From the NCBI RefSeq assembly GCF_000238315.3, contig NZ_CP011924.1:3121001-3185000 (forward strand): DNA of 64,000 nucleotides, in the 5' to 3' direction. Position 1 is the first letter of the stretch. Every line of letters starts with the position of its first letter. Positions 46,401 through 54,730 of this stretch are shown here, piece by piece. The DNA is from Pseudoalteromonas piscicida (GTDB lineage Bacteria; Pseudomonadota; Gammaproteobacteria; Enterobacterales; Alteromonadaceae). A model generated the notes under the pieces. That model ran no database searches. It was not told the DNA's origin and worked only from the letters and a program-made list of their open reading frames with translations. The translations under genes were made by a program, and so were the position numbers.

Positions 46401-46878
46401 TCAGTTTATTCAAAGTTGGGTAATATTCAGGGTATAAGGCAGGTTTCAGCATCTCTCGAGCCCGCGTGAAACCCTCTTCCAACAAGCCATCCTCATCATC
46501 TCTAATCGCATGTGGCCATACTGGATCTCTCAGTACTGCATCTACTGGGGGCAAAGCAACATTGGCATTGATAAGAGAGGTGCCACCTAAACCACAACCG
46601 ACGACGACATTCTGTTCACGGTGCATATGAATATCAAATAATCCCAAATGAGAGCCCTTGTGTCCTGTTTGGCTATTAAACTGCAACTCGCCAGCGGCCT
46701 CCAACTCGGTATCCGGAAAATCTCCCGTTAAAAACTCGCGCCCTCGCTCAAGTAGGCAGACTGATTTTCCGGCTCTCGCCATGCGTGACGCAGCGATAGA
46801 ACCGCCATAACCACTACCAATAACAAGTACATCGTAATGCGGCTGAATTGCCGCCAGAGGTGAAGAAATTGGTTTCAT
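43453..46878 (-). CDS. GMC oxidoreductase fused to alpha/beta hydrolase
   Basis: 1141 aa. The N-terminal part (1-560) is a GMC flavoprotein of the cholesterol-oxidase-like type, with FAD motif DVLVIGSGYGGSIAASRMA (about 15-33) and the late HPLGGCRLAETGS motif. A four-Cys cluster, CNNCGDCVSGC (about 205-215), resembles an Fe-S site found in this subgroup. A middle beta domain (about 590-790) follows. The C-terminal part (about 840-1141) is an alpha/beta hydrolase with VMLVHGLGVASS as oxyanion loop and a late His in PNYAHIDCIFG. Such fusions may oxidise and hydrolyse sterol- or lipid-like substrates. The stop codon is supplied by the MITE junction. The substrate is inferred only. Confidence 0.88.
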   Translation of the reverse strand: MKPISSPLAAIQPHYDVLVIGSGYGGSIAASRMARAGKSVCLLERGREFLTGDFPDTELEAAGELQFNSQTGHKGSHLGLFDIHMHREQNVVVGCGLGGTSLINANVALPPVDAVLRDPVWPHAIRDDEDGLLEEGFTRAREMLKPALYPEYYPTLNKLKAHQQSANALEAPFNKVPINVCFATPEGGVNHVGVEQQACNNCGDCVSGCNFNAKNTTRMNYLPDAWNHGAEIYCQASVRYLEKTDSGWRVFYQDMETGAECFSAAPLFVEADLVILAAGTLGSNEILLRSQSRGLAISSQLGQHFTGNGDMLGFGYNCDTEIDGVGVGNLEPEGKAPTGPCITSAIDLREASEHAQQMIIEEGSLPGAMAGVLPTALASAAGVIGLDTDHGFYDALEEQARVWQSQWRGAYHGAVKHTQTYLVMSHDDSQGVITLEQDKLNIRWPELGSQPNFHHASEKLLQATAALGGTYVKNPIWSPWLNNRLVTVHPLGGCRLAETGSEGVVNHKGQVFTGESDACYDSLYVSDGAIIPTSLAVNPLLTISALTERCCALIAKDRDWQIDYQLPSSRSRSAEPTTTGLAFTERMQGYFSRVVEPSTTSLQTYLAAYQQGQETNQTLSFVLTVTSTDLEVMLTDPQHKAHISGRVECNLLSDKPLTVRNGEFRLFERQAFPPNTRKMIYKMNLMAEDGKQYFFNAFKLIKDDPHSLDLWDDTTTLFVDIHEGEDTQGAVCGHGIMKIAPIDFVTQLATIRVSHAESKAARLKAIARFGQFFAGTLYQSYGSIFYQEKTHSGELVRKKRPLRAPTPEVYLFDTADHVQLSLTRYRGGDKGPVMLVHGLGVASSIFSTDMIDTNLVEYLVANQYDVWLLDYRVSILLPAAAKQSNGDQVAKYDYPAAVNKIRTITGADSIQAVVHCYGATTFFMSMLSGLSGVRSVVASQIAADVVVPMATKMKTGLHLPSFLERLGVDSLTARVPEQSNGLASLYDKALGLYALAEAQGRCNNDSCHRVTFMYASLYRHDQLTDLLHEHIDELFAEANIQTLEHLAAICRAGKLVDADGKDVYMPHINRLNVPTLFISGADNECYLPESTKKTYERLCLAFGDAQFTRKVIPNYAHIDCIFGRQADVDVFPHILNHLERY

Positions 46879-47015
46879 TTGCTTGATTCCCTCTTCTTAT
46901 TTTCGCTCACCACCTTGCCCGTGGCGATGCTATCCGTGAAGTATCCTCCATCGGAGGCATACTGACCCTAGCAATAAGAGTAGAGCATTTATTGCACAAT
47001 GATGCAGTACTCTGG

Positions 47016-48218
47016 TTAAATAATCCGGAGGATCAGCGGCAACAATAACAAACACCCCAACCCCCAAAGAATTTTATTGTTTGTCAGCAAGGCTGCGCGA
47101 TACCCCACCATCAACCCAAGGGAGCCCAGCTTTGGCACCAGCCAAAACAACAATCCAGAAAATAGCAGCGTTCCTGTGATCACCAACAGGCTCTCAAACA
47201 CACCACCAAGTTGATAACGGCTCAGCCAAAGCGCCAAGGCAATAATCACGCTTTGGTGCCAGAGATAGATAGGAAACACCACTTTATTGAGCCTCGTAAG
47301 CAGCGGATGAGGACGGTTAAGATAACGCGCCGCTAATGCTAATATCAACAACACCGCACACACGCGCTGCAACACCAACACAAGACTCCCACTCCAAGTA
47401 ATGAAGGTTGTGCGCGTATCTTGCTGCAACCAGTAAAAATGATATAAAAGCAAAATAATCATAGCGTTGACTGCACAAACCCACAGCAGCACTTTACCTT
47501 GCCGAGCAAGCCAAGCCCAAAACCGATTATGCTTAGCAAGCAGATAACCTGCGAGAAGAAAAACAAATCCCTGAAATTCTCTTTTGCTATCACCGTCCAA
47601 TGCTAGCTGAGCCCAAAGTAAGCTTGCAAAAGCCAGCACGCTTAGTAGATAAGTTGACCAGCGCAAAGTGATAAAATGCCGGAGCATTACTTGAGGCTTA
47701 GAATTAAAGACGATATGCAACACAGCAAGGAGCAAAGTAAAACGCCATAATTCTCGCAAATACCACAAGTGATTGACATCGACATGGGGCCAAATACCGC
47801 TTTGATACTGACTAAATAAAGGGCTATTAAAATCAATAAACTGTTTGTAAAAATCAACATACCCAAGCGTTAATCCAGCATTTTGCTGCATTTCTGCGTA
47901 CAGTTGTACGGGCACAACTAGCCATATGCCAAATAATAGCGGGAGCAATAGCAAAGGAGTACGAAAGAGCATGGCTGTGCATGCACCTTGTTTATCAAAA
48001 ATATATCTAAGCGCAACTCCCGAGATAAACCAGATAAGCAACATGCGCCATGGTGAGATCAGTAACATCAGATATTCTAGCCAAACCGAAGTATAAGCAC
48101 TTTTGTAGTGAAAACCCCAATTAGGTACATATAACATAGCGGTGTGATAAAAAATGAGTATCGTAAATGCAATAACACGCAGCCAGTCTAGCTCTACTCG
48201 CCGATTTAAATGATCCAT
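47016..48218 (-). CDS. Acyltransferase-3 family membrane protein
   Basis: The start is placed at ATG 48218 (MDHLNRRVELDWLRVIAF), because an earlier ATG 27 codons upstream adds an atypical charged leader. About 400 aa with ten or more membrane helices. The family marker is R-x10 then FYHTAMLY, with the catalytic-type His in TM1. A loop HLWYLRELWRF follows in the middle. Family members O-acetylate surface glycans or other substrates across the membrane. It is divergent from a LytTR regulator (167-bp gap). That pairing (acyltransferase with LytTR) suggests regulation by it. Confidence 0.88.
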   Translation of the reverse strand: MDHLNRRVELDWLRVIAFTILIFYHTAMLYVPNWGFHYKSAYTSVWLEYLMLLISPWRMLLIWFISGVALRYIFDKQGACTAMLFRTPLLLLPLLFGIWLVVPVQLYAEMQQNAGLTLGYVDFYKQFIDFNSPLFSQYQSGIWPHVDVNHLWYLRELWRFTLLLAVLHIVFNSKPQVMLRHFITLRWSTYLLSVLAFASLLWAQLALDGDSKREFQGFVFLLAGYLLAKHNRFWAWLARQGKVLLWVCAVNAMIILLLYHFYWLQQDTRTTFITWSGSLVLVLQRVCAVLLILALAARYLNRPHPLLTRLNKVVFPIYLWHQSVIIALALWLSRYQLGGVFESLLVITGTLLFSGLLFWLVPKLGSLGLMVGYRAALLTNNKILWGLGCLLLLPLILRII

Positions 48219-48384
48219 GGTATTTCTTTTTGAAAATAAACTTACCCCTACAGTGCGCCAATACAGCGTACAATCAAACGAAATTTGCTTAAATAACAAT
48301 AGCTAGGGATAAACCGTGGAATAGTGGGATAAAATAAGTGACCGCTTTGCATCCAGTTGCTAGAGTAAAAGAAAAACTCAAACC

Positions 48385-49248
48385 ATGATGTTTTCACGTA
48401 CCTTTATTCAGCAATACCACCCTTTGATGGCAATGGCATTACTCGCCCTCTTTCTAACGATTAACAACACCTTGAATGCCATTACTCTGATCATGGATGC
48501 CAACCGAGATGCGCAGCTCGATTTTGCGCTGTGGGAGCCTTTCGTGTGGGAATATACCAGTGCAGCTGCCAGCTTAGCCTTAATTCCTACCATATCTTGG
48601 TATTTAAACGCATTTCCTTGGCTGTGGCATAAACCTGTTAACGTCGCTTTTAGCTTTTTTATTGCCTCACTGTTATTTTGTTTTGGCCATGTTGGCATCA
48701 TGGTGTTATTACGTGAAACGATTTATTTTAGTTTGCAACTAGATTACAACTTTCACCTTTCTTGGTTTGAACTTATCTATGAATATCAAAAAGATGCATG
48801 GAGCTTAGTGTTCTTTATTGCACTCATAAAAGCCTATCAATTTAGTGTCTCCCATATGCTTGGTGAAGCATCTCCGATAAAACAAGAAAGCGATGAAGAT
48901 GAAACACTCCACAAACCTATTCATCACTTATTGGTACGTAAGCTTGGTAAAGAATTTATCGTTAAAGTTGAAGAGGTTGAGTGGTTACAGTCGTCTGGAA
49001 ATTACGTCAATCTACACGTAAATGGCCGCATTTATCCGCTACGTTCCACGCTTGCTACGTTATGTCAGCGCTTAGACCCCGTTGGCTTCGTGCGTATTCA
49101 TCGCTCTTTTGCTATTAATGTGTCTAAAGTGGTAAGTATTACGCCGCTCGCCAGTGGTGACAGCGAAATCGCATTGCAAAGTGGGAAAGTATTAACACTC
49201 TCGCGAACCTATAAAACACAATTTAAGCACCAACTACGCCTTGAGTAA
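48385..49248 (+). CDS. Membrane-bound LytTR-family regulator
   Basis: 287 aa, ATG 48385. Four hydrophobic segments (about 12-32, 45-75, 80-100 and 125-150) are followed by a LytTR domain in the last 110 residues (IVKVEEVEWLQSSGNYVNLHV, FVRIHRSFAINVSKVVSI). It has no receiver domain, the same plan as the protein encoded at 40266. It is divergent from the acyltransferase gene and probably regulates it and itself. The membrane part presumably senses an envelope or lipid signal. The shared design suggests paralogues from one family in this genome. Confidence 0.9.
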   Translation: MMFSRTFIQQYHPLMAMALLALFLTINNTLNAITLIMDANRDAQLDFALWEPFVWEYTSAAASLALIPTISWYLNAFPWLWHKPVNVAFSFFIASLLFCFGHVGIMVLLRETIYFSLQLDYNFHLSWFELIYEYQKDAWSLVFFIALIKAYQFSVSHMLGEASPIKQESDEDETLHKPIHHLLVRKLGKEFIVKVEEVEWLQSSGNYVNLHVNGRIYPLRSTLATLCQRLDPVGFVRIHRSFAINVSKVVSITPLASGDSEIALQSGKVLTLSRTYKTQFKHQLRLE

Positions 49249-49478
49249 GTGAGCAATACGCAATTACCAAGTAACCGAGTGTTATTGCGTTAATCCCATT
49301 AATCAATGCTAAATGCTGTAACGCTAAAGTTCATTTTGTATCCATTTCATCACCCTACACTACACAGCCGCAACAGGTAAGGTGTCTATTTTTGCATTTG
49401 CACCGAATTTATATACAATCTTATGCGGTTCAGATGCCTCATTGGACTGCATAATAAAAGGATAATAAAAAAGGCTCT
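49249..49478. other. Intergenic region upstream of the lytic transglycosylase gene
   Basis: A 230-bp gap with no gene. The last bases before the ATG at 49479 contain AAAGGATAATAAAAAAGG, a ribosome-site region. No clear promoter boxes or repeats are visible. Confidence 0.4.
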
Positions 49479-50765
49479 ATGAAAAACCTCATCACTCCAT
49501 TACTTACAGCAATCCTGCTGCTAAATGGCTGTAGCCAAATACAGCAACCTCAACAGAATGAACCTACGCCAGATAACTCCGTGCAAGCTGGTGTAAACAA
49601 GCCAAAAAATACAGTCAAAGACGAAGCTAAAACAGTAGTTAAAACGCCATATGATCCGCTCGCAACTGATGATTTATGGCTCCGTATTAAAGATCAACTC
49701 AGCTTTGCCGATTCCGACGATAAGCGTGTAAAACAACGGATTGATTGGTACCTCAGGCATCCCAATTATATGGATACCATCAGTGAACGTGCAGCGCCGC
49801 TACTTTATTACTTAGTAGAAGAAGTCGAAAAGCGCGATATGCCAATAGAACTGGCATTGATGCCGCTAATTGAAAGTGACTTTAATACCCAAGCCTATTC
49901 TCACAAGCATGCGTCGGGTTTGTGGCAACTCACACCACTGATTGCAAAACATTATGGTGCCAAGATCAACGCTTGGTATGACGGCCGCCAAGATATCGTA
50001 GACTCGACCCGCGTCGCATTGGACTTTTTGCAATACCTCCACAAACGTTTTGATGGTGATTGGTATCATGCCATTGCCGCCTATAACACGGGTGAAGGTA
50101 GAGTGCTTGCGGCCATTGAACGTAATAAAAAAGCAGGTAAGCCAACTGACTTTTTCCATTTGAAGCTACCGCGCCAAACAAGTCACTACGTACCAAAGCT
50201 ACTTGCGGCATCACAGCTGCTAAAGCATGACTTGATGAAGTTTCCTAAAATCCCTAATCGCTCTCTAATCAGCGTTATTAAACTCGAACAACAAGCCATC
50301 TTATCTGATCTCAAAGGCTGGAAAGAAGTCGAGGTATTAAATCCAGGCTATGCACGTTTTCCTGCATTACTCGGCGGCCCTGAGCATATTGTCATTCCCA
50401 CAGCGCGCGTGTCAGAGTGGCAAACCATGCTCACACACTTACCCAAAATGCCCGCGGATACATGGCAACATTATACTATCCGACGTGGAGACTCTCTTAG
50501 CACTATTGCAAAGCGCTATTCGCTAACCGTCGCCGAATTAAAAGCCTTTAATCAATTAAAGAGTGACCGAATTCGTGCAGGAAAAAAGCTAATTTTGCCC
50601 ATTTTGGCTGACAAACAACTGGACTATCAGATCAAACACGGCGATAGTTTATGGCGCATAGCTAAGCAATTTAATGTCAGTGTCGCTAAGCTAAAGCAAT
50701 GGAACCAGCTATCGACAGATAGACTGAAAATTGGCGATACGTTACTGGTATTTCTGTCGCCTTAG
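49479..50765 (+). CDS. mltD: Membrane-bound lytic murein transglycosylase D-like lipoprotein
   Basis: 428 aa with a lipoprotein signal (LLTAILLLNGCSQ; the lipid Cys is about residue 18). The SLT domain (about 100-230) shows MPLIESDFNTQAYSHKHASG with the catalytic Glu, LWQLTP and IAAYNTGEG. Two LysM repeats end the protein (YTIRRGDSLSTIAKRYSLT and YQIKHGDSLWRIAKQFNVS). It cleaves peptidoglycan to 1,6-anhydro products at the outer-membrane inner face. MltD normally has one or two LysM repeats, so the length is typical. It is followed closely by a membrane protein and a lysozyme-like gene in the same direction. Confidence 0.92.
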   Translation: MKNLITPLLTAILLLNGCSQIQQPQQNEPTPDNSVQAGVNKPKNTVKDEAKTVVKTPYDPLATDDLWLRIKDQLSFADSDDKRVKQRIDWYLRHPNYMDTISERAAPLLYYLVEEVEKRDMPIELALMPLIESDFNTQAYSHKHASGLWQLTPLIAKHYGAKINAWYDGRQDIVDSTRVALDFLQYLHKRFDGDWYHAIAAYNTGEGRVLAAIERNKKAGKPTDFFHLKLPRQTSHYVPKLLAASQLLKHDLMKFPKIPNRSLISVIKLEQQAILSDLKGWKEVEVLNPGYARFPALLGGPEHIVIPTARVSEWQTMLTHLPKMPADTWQHYTIRRGDSLSTIAKRYSLTVAELKAFNQLKSDRIRAGKKLILPILADKQLDYQIKHGDSLWRIAKQFNVSVAKLKQWNQLSTDRLKIGDTLLVFLSP

Positions 50766-50788
50766 GGCGTAGTGTCAGTTGGATAAAT

Positions 50789-51538
50789 ATGTCAGAACAT
50801 AAGAATAATAACTTACCCTCTGAAAATGTAGCCGAAACGCAGGCAGCAAAGCCTGCTCGGCCACAGCCACACAGCTCGAGACACTCAAGGGGCTCCTTTA
50901 AACTTTCTCGCTCCAAAATGAACACCATTTTGGCTTTGTGTGCGATGTTTATTTCAGCGGCATCGTTTTACGCCACTTATCTGCAGGCAAAAGCTGCTCA
51001 AGAGCAGGTTTCCGCAGCCGAAAAGCAGCTAAAAACTGAAACTTGGCCATGGCTTCAATTCAGCTATAGCAATTTTGATTTAGAGTCGACTCAAGCAACG
51101 ATTAGAGTCGATATTCGCAATTCGGGGACTGGCCCTGCCATAATCCACTACATTAAGTACGAGCTTGATGGCGAAAATTACTTTGATGTTACCGAACTTA
51201 TGGATGCATGCTGCAACCTCAATGCCTATCAAGCAGCGCTTAGCGATGCTCAAAACGAAGAGTCAAATATCAATTATCTAAAAAAGTTTGGCTGGTATGT
51301 TTCCAGTGCGCCACAAAAGATTTTGCTGGCAGATGGCGACACTTTCAACATTTTTACCATGCCAAAAAGCAATTTTAATCGTGGATTATGGGATAAAATT
51401 GATGCCCACAAATCGGTTTTTAAGGCAGAGGCCTGCTACTGTTCTATACTAAAACAGTGCTATACCACCAATGAAAAAGCAGTGATCACTGAGGTACCTA
51501 GTTGTTCAACAACACAGATAAATTCTATCAGCGAGTAA
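50789..51538 (+). CDS. Single-pass membrane protein, unknown
   Basis: 249 aa. A charged N-terminus (1-45) rich in Ser, Arg and Pro precedes one TM segment (about 50-70: TILALCAMFISAASFYATYL). A short coiled-coil-like linker (KAAQEQVSAAEKQLKTE) and a beta-rich domain follow. Four or more Cys in the C-terminal domain (DACCNL, CYCSILKQC) suggest disulfides or metal binding outside the cytoplasm. Family not recognised. It overlaps the lysozyme-like gene start by 37 bp, so the two are likely translated together. It is not clearly related to the membrane protein at 4831 despite a similar layout. Confidence 0.65.
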   Translation: MSEHKNNNLPSENVAETQAAKPARPQPHSSRHSRGSFKLSRSKMNTILALCAMFISAASFYATYLQAKAAQEQVSAAEKQLKTETWPWLQFSYSNFDLESTQATIRVDIRNSGTGPAIIHYIKYELDGENYFDVTELMDACCNLNAYQAALSDAQNEESNINYLKKFGWYVSSAPQKILLADGDTFNIFTMPKSNFNRGLWDKIDAHKSVFKAEACYCSILKQCYTTNEKAVITEVPSCSTTQINSISE

Positions 51539-52155
51539 TCACTCACCTCATGCAGTTTGAAGGTGAGGTGCTACATTTGTACCTAGATGTGAATGCCAAT
51601 CCGACGATTGGTGTTGGCTTTCACATGCAAAGTGTTGAGCAATTCTGCCAATTACCAATGCGAGATAGGCGCTCTAAACGGTCTGCCACCTTGCAACAAA
51701 AGCGCGATGAATACCGTAATATTAAGGGCAAACCCAGCGGCTACAAGGCTTCTTGGTATGCGCAATATACCGAGCTTACCTTGCCACCAAAAGCGTCTAA
51801 AAAATGTCTTATAGAGCAAATCAAAGAATTTGAACAGTACCTCATTCATTTTCTTGCCAAGCAAGAAACTGGCAGCATTCCTTATCAGCTATTACCAACC
51901 CCCGCTAAGATTGCGCTATTGGATATGGCTTACAACCTTGGTACCAGTAAGTTATTTTTGGCCTTTCCTAATTTGATTAAAGCCGTCAGCGCACAAGATT
52001 GGCACAGCGCAAGTAAAGAGTGCAGTCGCCTACATATTAGTCCAGCACGAAACGAGGCCACCAAAAAGCTATTCCTCAAGTGCGACAAATACCAGCGTTA
52101 TCAACTGACTTGGTTCGAAACTTTGGTTAAAAAGCTAAAGCGCTGGCTGTCCTAA
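51502..52155 (+). CDS. Lysozyme-like (GH24-type) protein
   Basis: 217 aa, start TTG 51502 with GAGG 7-10 bases upstream, overlapping the preceding gene by 37 bp. HLMQFEGEVLHLYLDVNANPTIGVGF shows the catalytic Glu (E in FEGE) and the beta-hairpin with Asp and Thr-IGVGF of T4-type lysozymes and pesticin. ALLDMAYNLGTSK is the later lobe motif. There is no signal peptide, so it may be delivered by a secretion system or act on lysis; a chromosomal phage-like origin is possible. Coupled translation with the membrane protein upstream suggests a two-gene unit. It is not next to other phage genes. Confidence 0.8.
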   Translation: MFNNTDKFYQRVITHLMQFEGEVLHLYLDVNANPTIGVGFHMQSVEQFCQLPMRDRRSKRSATLQQKRDEYRNIKGKPSGYKASWYAQYTELTLPPKASKKCLIEQIKEFEQYLIHFLAKQETGSIPYQLLPTPAKIALLDMAYNLGTSKLFLAFPNLIKAVSAQDWHSASKECSRLHISPARNEATKKLFLKCDKYQRYQLTWFETLVKKLKRWLS

Positions 52156-52158
52156 AGT

Positions 52159-52677
52159 TCAGCTCAGAAAAAAGGACTCGATAGGGTCGTAGATCAAGCC
52201 ACGCTCATTGCGGTGAGAGTGATATAGATGAAATTTCTTTACCGTGAGTGAGAAAGGCGTAATGGGCTTCGTAACACTCGGCTCTGGCTTACAATTTCTA
52301 AATAGTGTGATATGTGGTGAGAACGGATGCGGGTTGTGATAGAGGTCACATTTTTCTCCAAAAGCACGCAGTGGATTGGCTAAATCAAGCAAAGCTTGTG
52401 GTTTTTGTTCGAGCTTTAAGTAAAATATGCCATTGTGCTGCCAGTAGCCATAGTCACTAAAGGTGAGTGTAAATTTAGGCACCGATAAGCTACTCGCAAA
52501 ATCACAAAGCTCGGCTACTTTTGACTCTTCTACCATCGCAAGGAACGCCAGTGTAAGATGCCAATTATTCGGCTGAGTATTGGCTTTACTCGCACTCACA
52601 CTATCTACCAGCCACTGGCCTATATGCGCTCGAGCGTCGTCATCCATGCCAATACCAAAAAATAATCGTTTTTGCAT
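52159..52677 (-). CDS. thpR: RNA 2',3'-cyclic phosphodiesterase (2H family)
   Basis: 172 aa. Two HxT motifs define the 2H phosphoesterase fold: NWHLTLAFLA (about 43-52) and PHITLFRN (about 123-130). The start MQKRLFFGIGMDDDARAHIGQW is typical of ThpR/LigT. It opens 2',3'-cyclic phosphates or ligates tRNA halves through 2'-5' bonds in vitro. It converges on the lysozyme-like gene with a 3-bp gap between the stop codons. It lies 20 bp after an XRE regulator and may be co-transcribed with it. Standard length. Confidence 0.9.
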   Translation of the reverse strand: MQKRLFFGIGMDDDARAHIGQWLVDSVSASKANTQPNNWHLTLAFLAMVEESKVAELCDFASSLSVPKFTLTFSDYGYWQHNGIFYLKLEQKPQALLDLANPLRAFGEKCDLYHNPHPFSPHITLFRNCKPEPSVTKPITPFSLTVKKFHLYHSHRNERGLIYDPIESFFLS

Positions 52678-52697
52678 CTTACACCTATATTGATAAT

Positions 52698-53429
52698 CTA
52701 AGGTTTAACTAGCCGCTTACCTACTAAAGTTAGCATAACCCCAGCAGAGAGGCACAATAAGCCAACAAATTGCAACCAGGCGTTTTCTACACGCTCAACA
52801 AATCTAGACCCTTGAAAACGATAATGTCTTCTGCCATCAGTTACCGATTCGGTGTAAGCGCCTCCTCTGTAATCTGAGAAAAGCTCCGTTTTTTTGTCTA
52901 AACGTTTCGCCATGGCAAGCTCAACTTGCTCCACAAATTCAAGATCACTATTCTTACTATGAGGAACAAGGAGAAAGCGCCACTTTCTATATAGCTCCAC
53001 GGGCTCACCGGCTTGCAATACACCCTGAGATTCATATTCAAACAGTCTTTCACTAAAAAATATCTGTTTGTAGCCACTCCAAAATAACCCGACACCGAGA
53101 GACACTAGCAAAATAGCGAATATCGCAAGTTGCTTATATTGCTTTTGTTTTGATTGTTGATGTTGCTTATACCAATACTCTATATCTGGAATTTGGCTTA
53201 ATTCTTCACGCTTCCCTAGTGTTGAAAGGGTTTGCATACACTCATCTAAAGATAAATTGAGCGCCGTTAGCAACTTTCTAAATACCTCGTTAGAAGGCAC
53301 GGATTTGTCGTTTTCTAGTTTAGATAAATAGCTTTGCTCAACACACATTTGCTCAGCTAGCTGGGGTTGGCTTAAGCCTTTCTGTGTACGGATCTGTTTA
53401 ATAAAGTGTCCTAGTGTCATCACGGTCAT
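52698..53429 (-). CDS. XRE-family regulator with membrane segments
   Basis: 243 aa. The N-terminal HTH_3 domain (GHFIKQIRTQKGLSQPQLAE, SYLSKLENDKSVPSNEVFRKL) occupies residues 7-62. A linker follows, a TM near 97-117 (AIFAILLVSLGVGLFWSG), an extracytoplasmic-type middle part, and a second TM near 220-238. It is thus a membrane-bound one-component regulator. It starts at ATG 53429. The next gene toward lower coordinates is thpR, 20 bp away. The signal and targets are unknown. Confidence 0.88.
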   Translation of the reverse strand: MTVMTLGHFIKQIRTQKGLSQPQLAEQMCVEQSYLSKLENDKSVPSNEVFRKLLTALNLSLDECMQTLSTLGKREELSQIPDIEYWYKQHQQSKQKQYKQLAIFAILLVSLGVGLFWSGYKQIFFSERLFEYESQGVLQAGEPVELYRKWRFLLVPHSKNSDLEFVEQVELAMAKRLDKKTELFSDYRGGAYTESVTDGRRHYRFQGSRFVERVENAWLQFVGLLCLSAGVMLTLVGKRLVKP

Positions 53430-53591
53430 CCTCGTTTATTGTTGTTGCGACCCGGCACATTCTTGGCAATTCCTTGATAAATACCAAGTTGAATATTTAG
53501 GAATAAGCATGAATATCATAGCATTACGAAATATTCACGGTTTGAATTGAAGTTTTGATTAAAACGCACAATAAACAGGCCCACGTTCAGA

Positions 53592-54458
53592 TCAATACAA
53601 TGCCTTTTGGTGCAGCCGTGCACGAAACTCACTGGGCGTACACGCCTTCAACGCTTGAAAACGACGATTAAAATTAGAAATATTATTAAAACCACATTGA
53701 TCCGATATCACACTAATAGGAGAGGCTGAGCTAATTAATAGTTTACAGGCCTTGGCAATACGCAGTTGATTGATAAACTCCGTCACAGTTCGCTCCGTGC
53801 GCTTTTTAAAGAAACGATGAAAGTGATTGGTGCTCATGTGCACTTGCTGTGCAAGCTCATCGGCGCTTAATTTGTCGGTGTAATTATCATAGATATAGGC
53901 AATAACTCGGTCGAACTTGTCTTTCGCGGGGTCATGGCGGGCGTCAAAGCGAAAGCCACTACTGGCTAAATGTTGATAATTCGATGTCGTCATCCGCGTT
54001 AACATTTCAAGCAAAAGCACAAAGCGCATTAACGGCTCGGCATCCGCGATTTGCTCAAACCACTTTTTCGCTTGCCTTGCGACTTCCACAGGAAATTTGA
54101 CGCCACGGCGCGCTGCATTTAACAATTCAGATAAGCCATGTAATTCAGGATGCTGAGCCACTAAAGATTCCAACCAGTGTGCGGGTATTTGTGCAACATG
54201 GACAACGTGAGCGGAGTGATCCGGATTCGGTTTTGACTGCCAAGTATGTGGTAAGTCAGGGCCTAGGATCACCAAATCTAAGTCTTCGTAAGGGGCAATA
54301 TGGTCACCCACATGACATACACCGACACTGTTGAGCGTCAAACAGATCTCATATTCCGGATGATAGTGCCAATTAAAGGGAATTTCGGGTAATTGATACA
54401 GGCAATAACGCCATGAACATCCAGGAGATGGTAGTACTTTCTCGTACATCGCTCGCAT
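53592..54458 (-). CDS. AraC-family regulator of the adjacent GlcNAc-type locus
   Basis: 288 aa. An N-terminal cupin-like sensor domain has the His pattern FNWHYHPEYEICL (about 28-40) and LVILGPDLPHTWQ. Two HTH motifs lie in the C-terminal 100 residues (LSADELAQQVHMSTNHFHRF; ISVISDQCGFNNISNFNRRF). It is divergent from a TonB-dependent receptor gene and four further genes for amino-sugar uptake and breakdown. It is therefore a likely activator of that locus, induced by a sugar. The assignment of the inducer is inference. The 272-bp shared upstream region carries a palindrome (54629-54644). Confidence 0.9.
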   Translation of the reverse strand: MRAMYEKVLPSPGCSWRYCLYQLPEIPFNWHYHPEYEICLTLNSVGVCHVGDHIAPYEDLDLVILGPDLPHTWQSKPNPDHSAHVVHVAQIPAHWLESLVAQHPELHGLSELLNAARRGVKFPVEVARQAKKWFEQIADAEPLMRFVLLLEMLTRMTTSNYQHLASSGFRFDARHDPAKDKFDRVIAYIYDNYTDKLSADELAQQVHMSTNHFHRFFKKRTERTVTEFINQLRIAKACKLLISSASPISVISDQCGFNNISNFNRRFQALKACTPSEFRARLHQKALY

Positions 54459-54628
54459 AGCAATTTCCTTTTACATTAATAAACTTATTTAAAATCGGCA
54501 TGTTATAAACTTTAAAACAACTACTCGTTACACTTAGTTGCACACCATGCAAATTCAATCACTAAACAATATTAATCTATCGAAATATAGCGACAGCCTG
54601 AAGTGCAGTGAAGTATTTTTGTCAAATT

Positions 54629-54644
54629 ACGCTCATTTAAGCGT
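54629..54644. promoter_or_regulatory. Palindrome in the divergent promoter region
   Basis: ACGCT-CATTTA-AGCGT, a 5+6+5 inverted repeat about 87 bp before the receptor start. It may be an operator for the AraC-type or another sugar regulator. Support is the symmetry and location only. Confidence 0.35.
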
Positions 54645-54730
54645 GAAAAGTATCATTAGTAGATAGAAATATACCGCTTAAAAAACACTCAAGGCGATAC
54701 CCTAGCTTCTGCCAACAACAAATAGGAACA

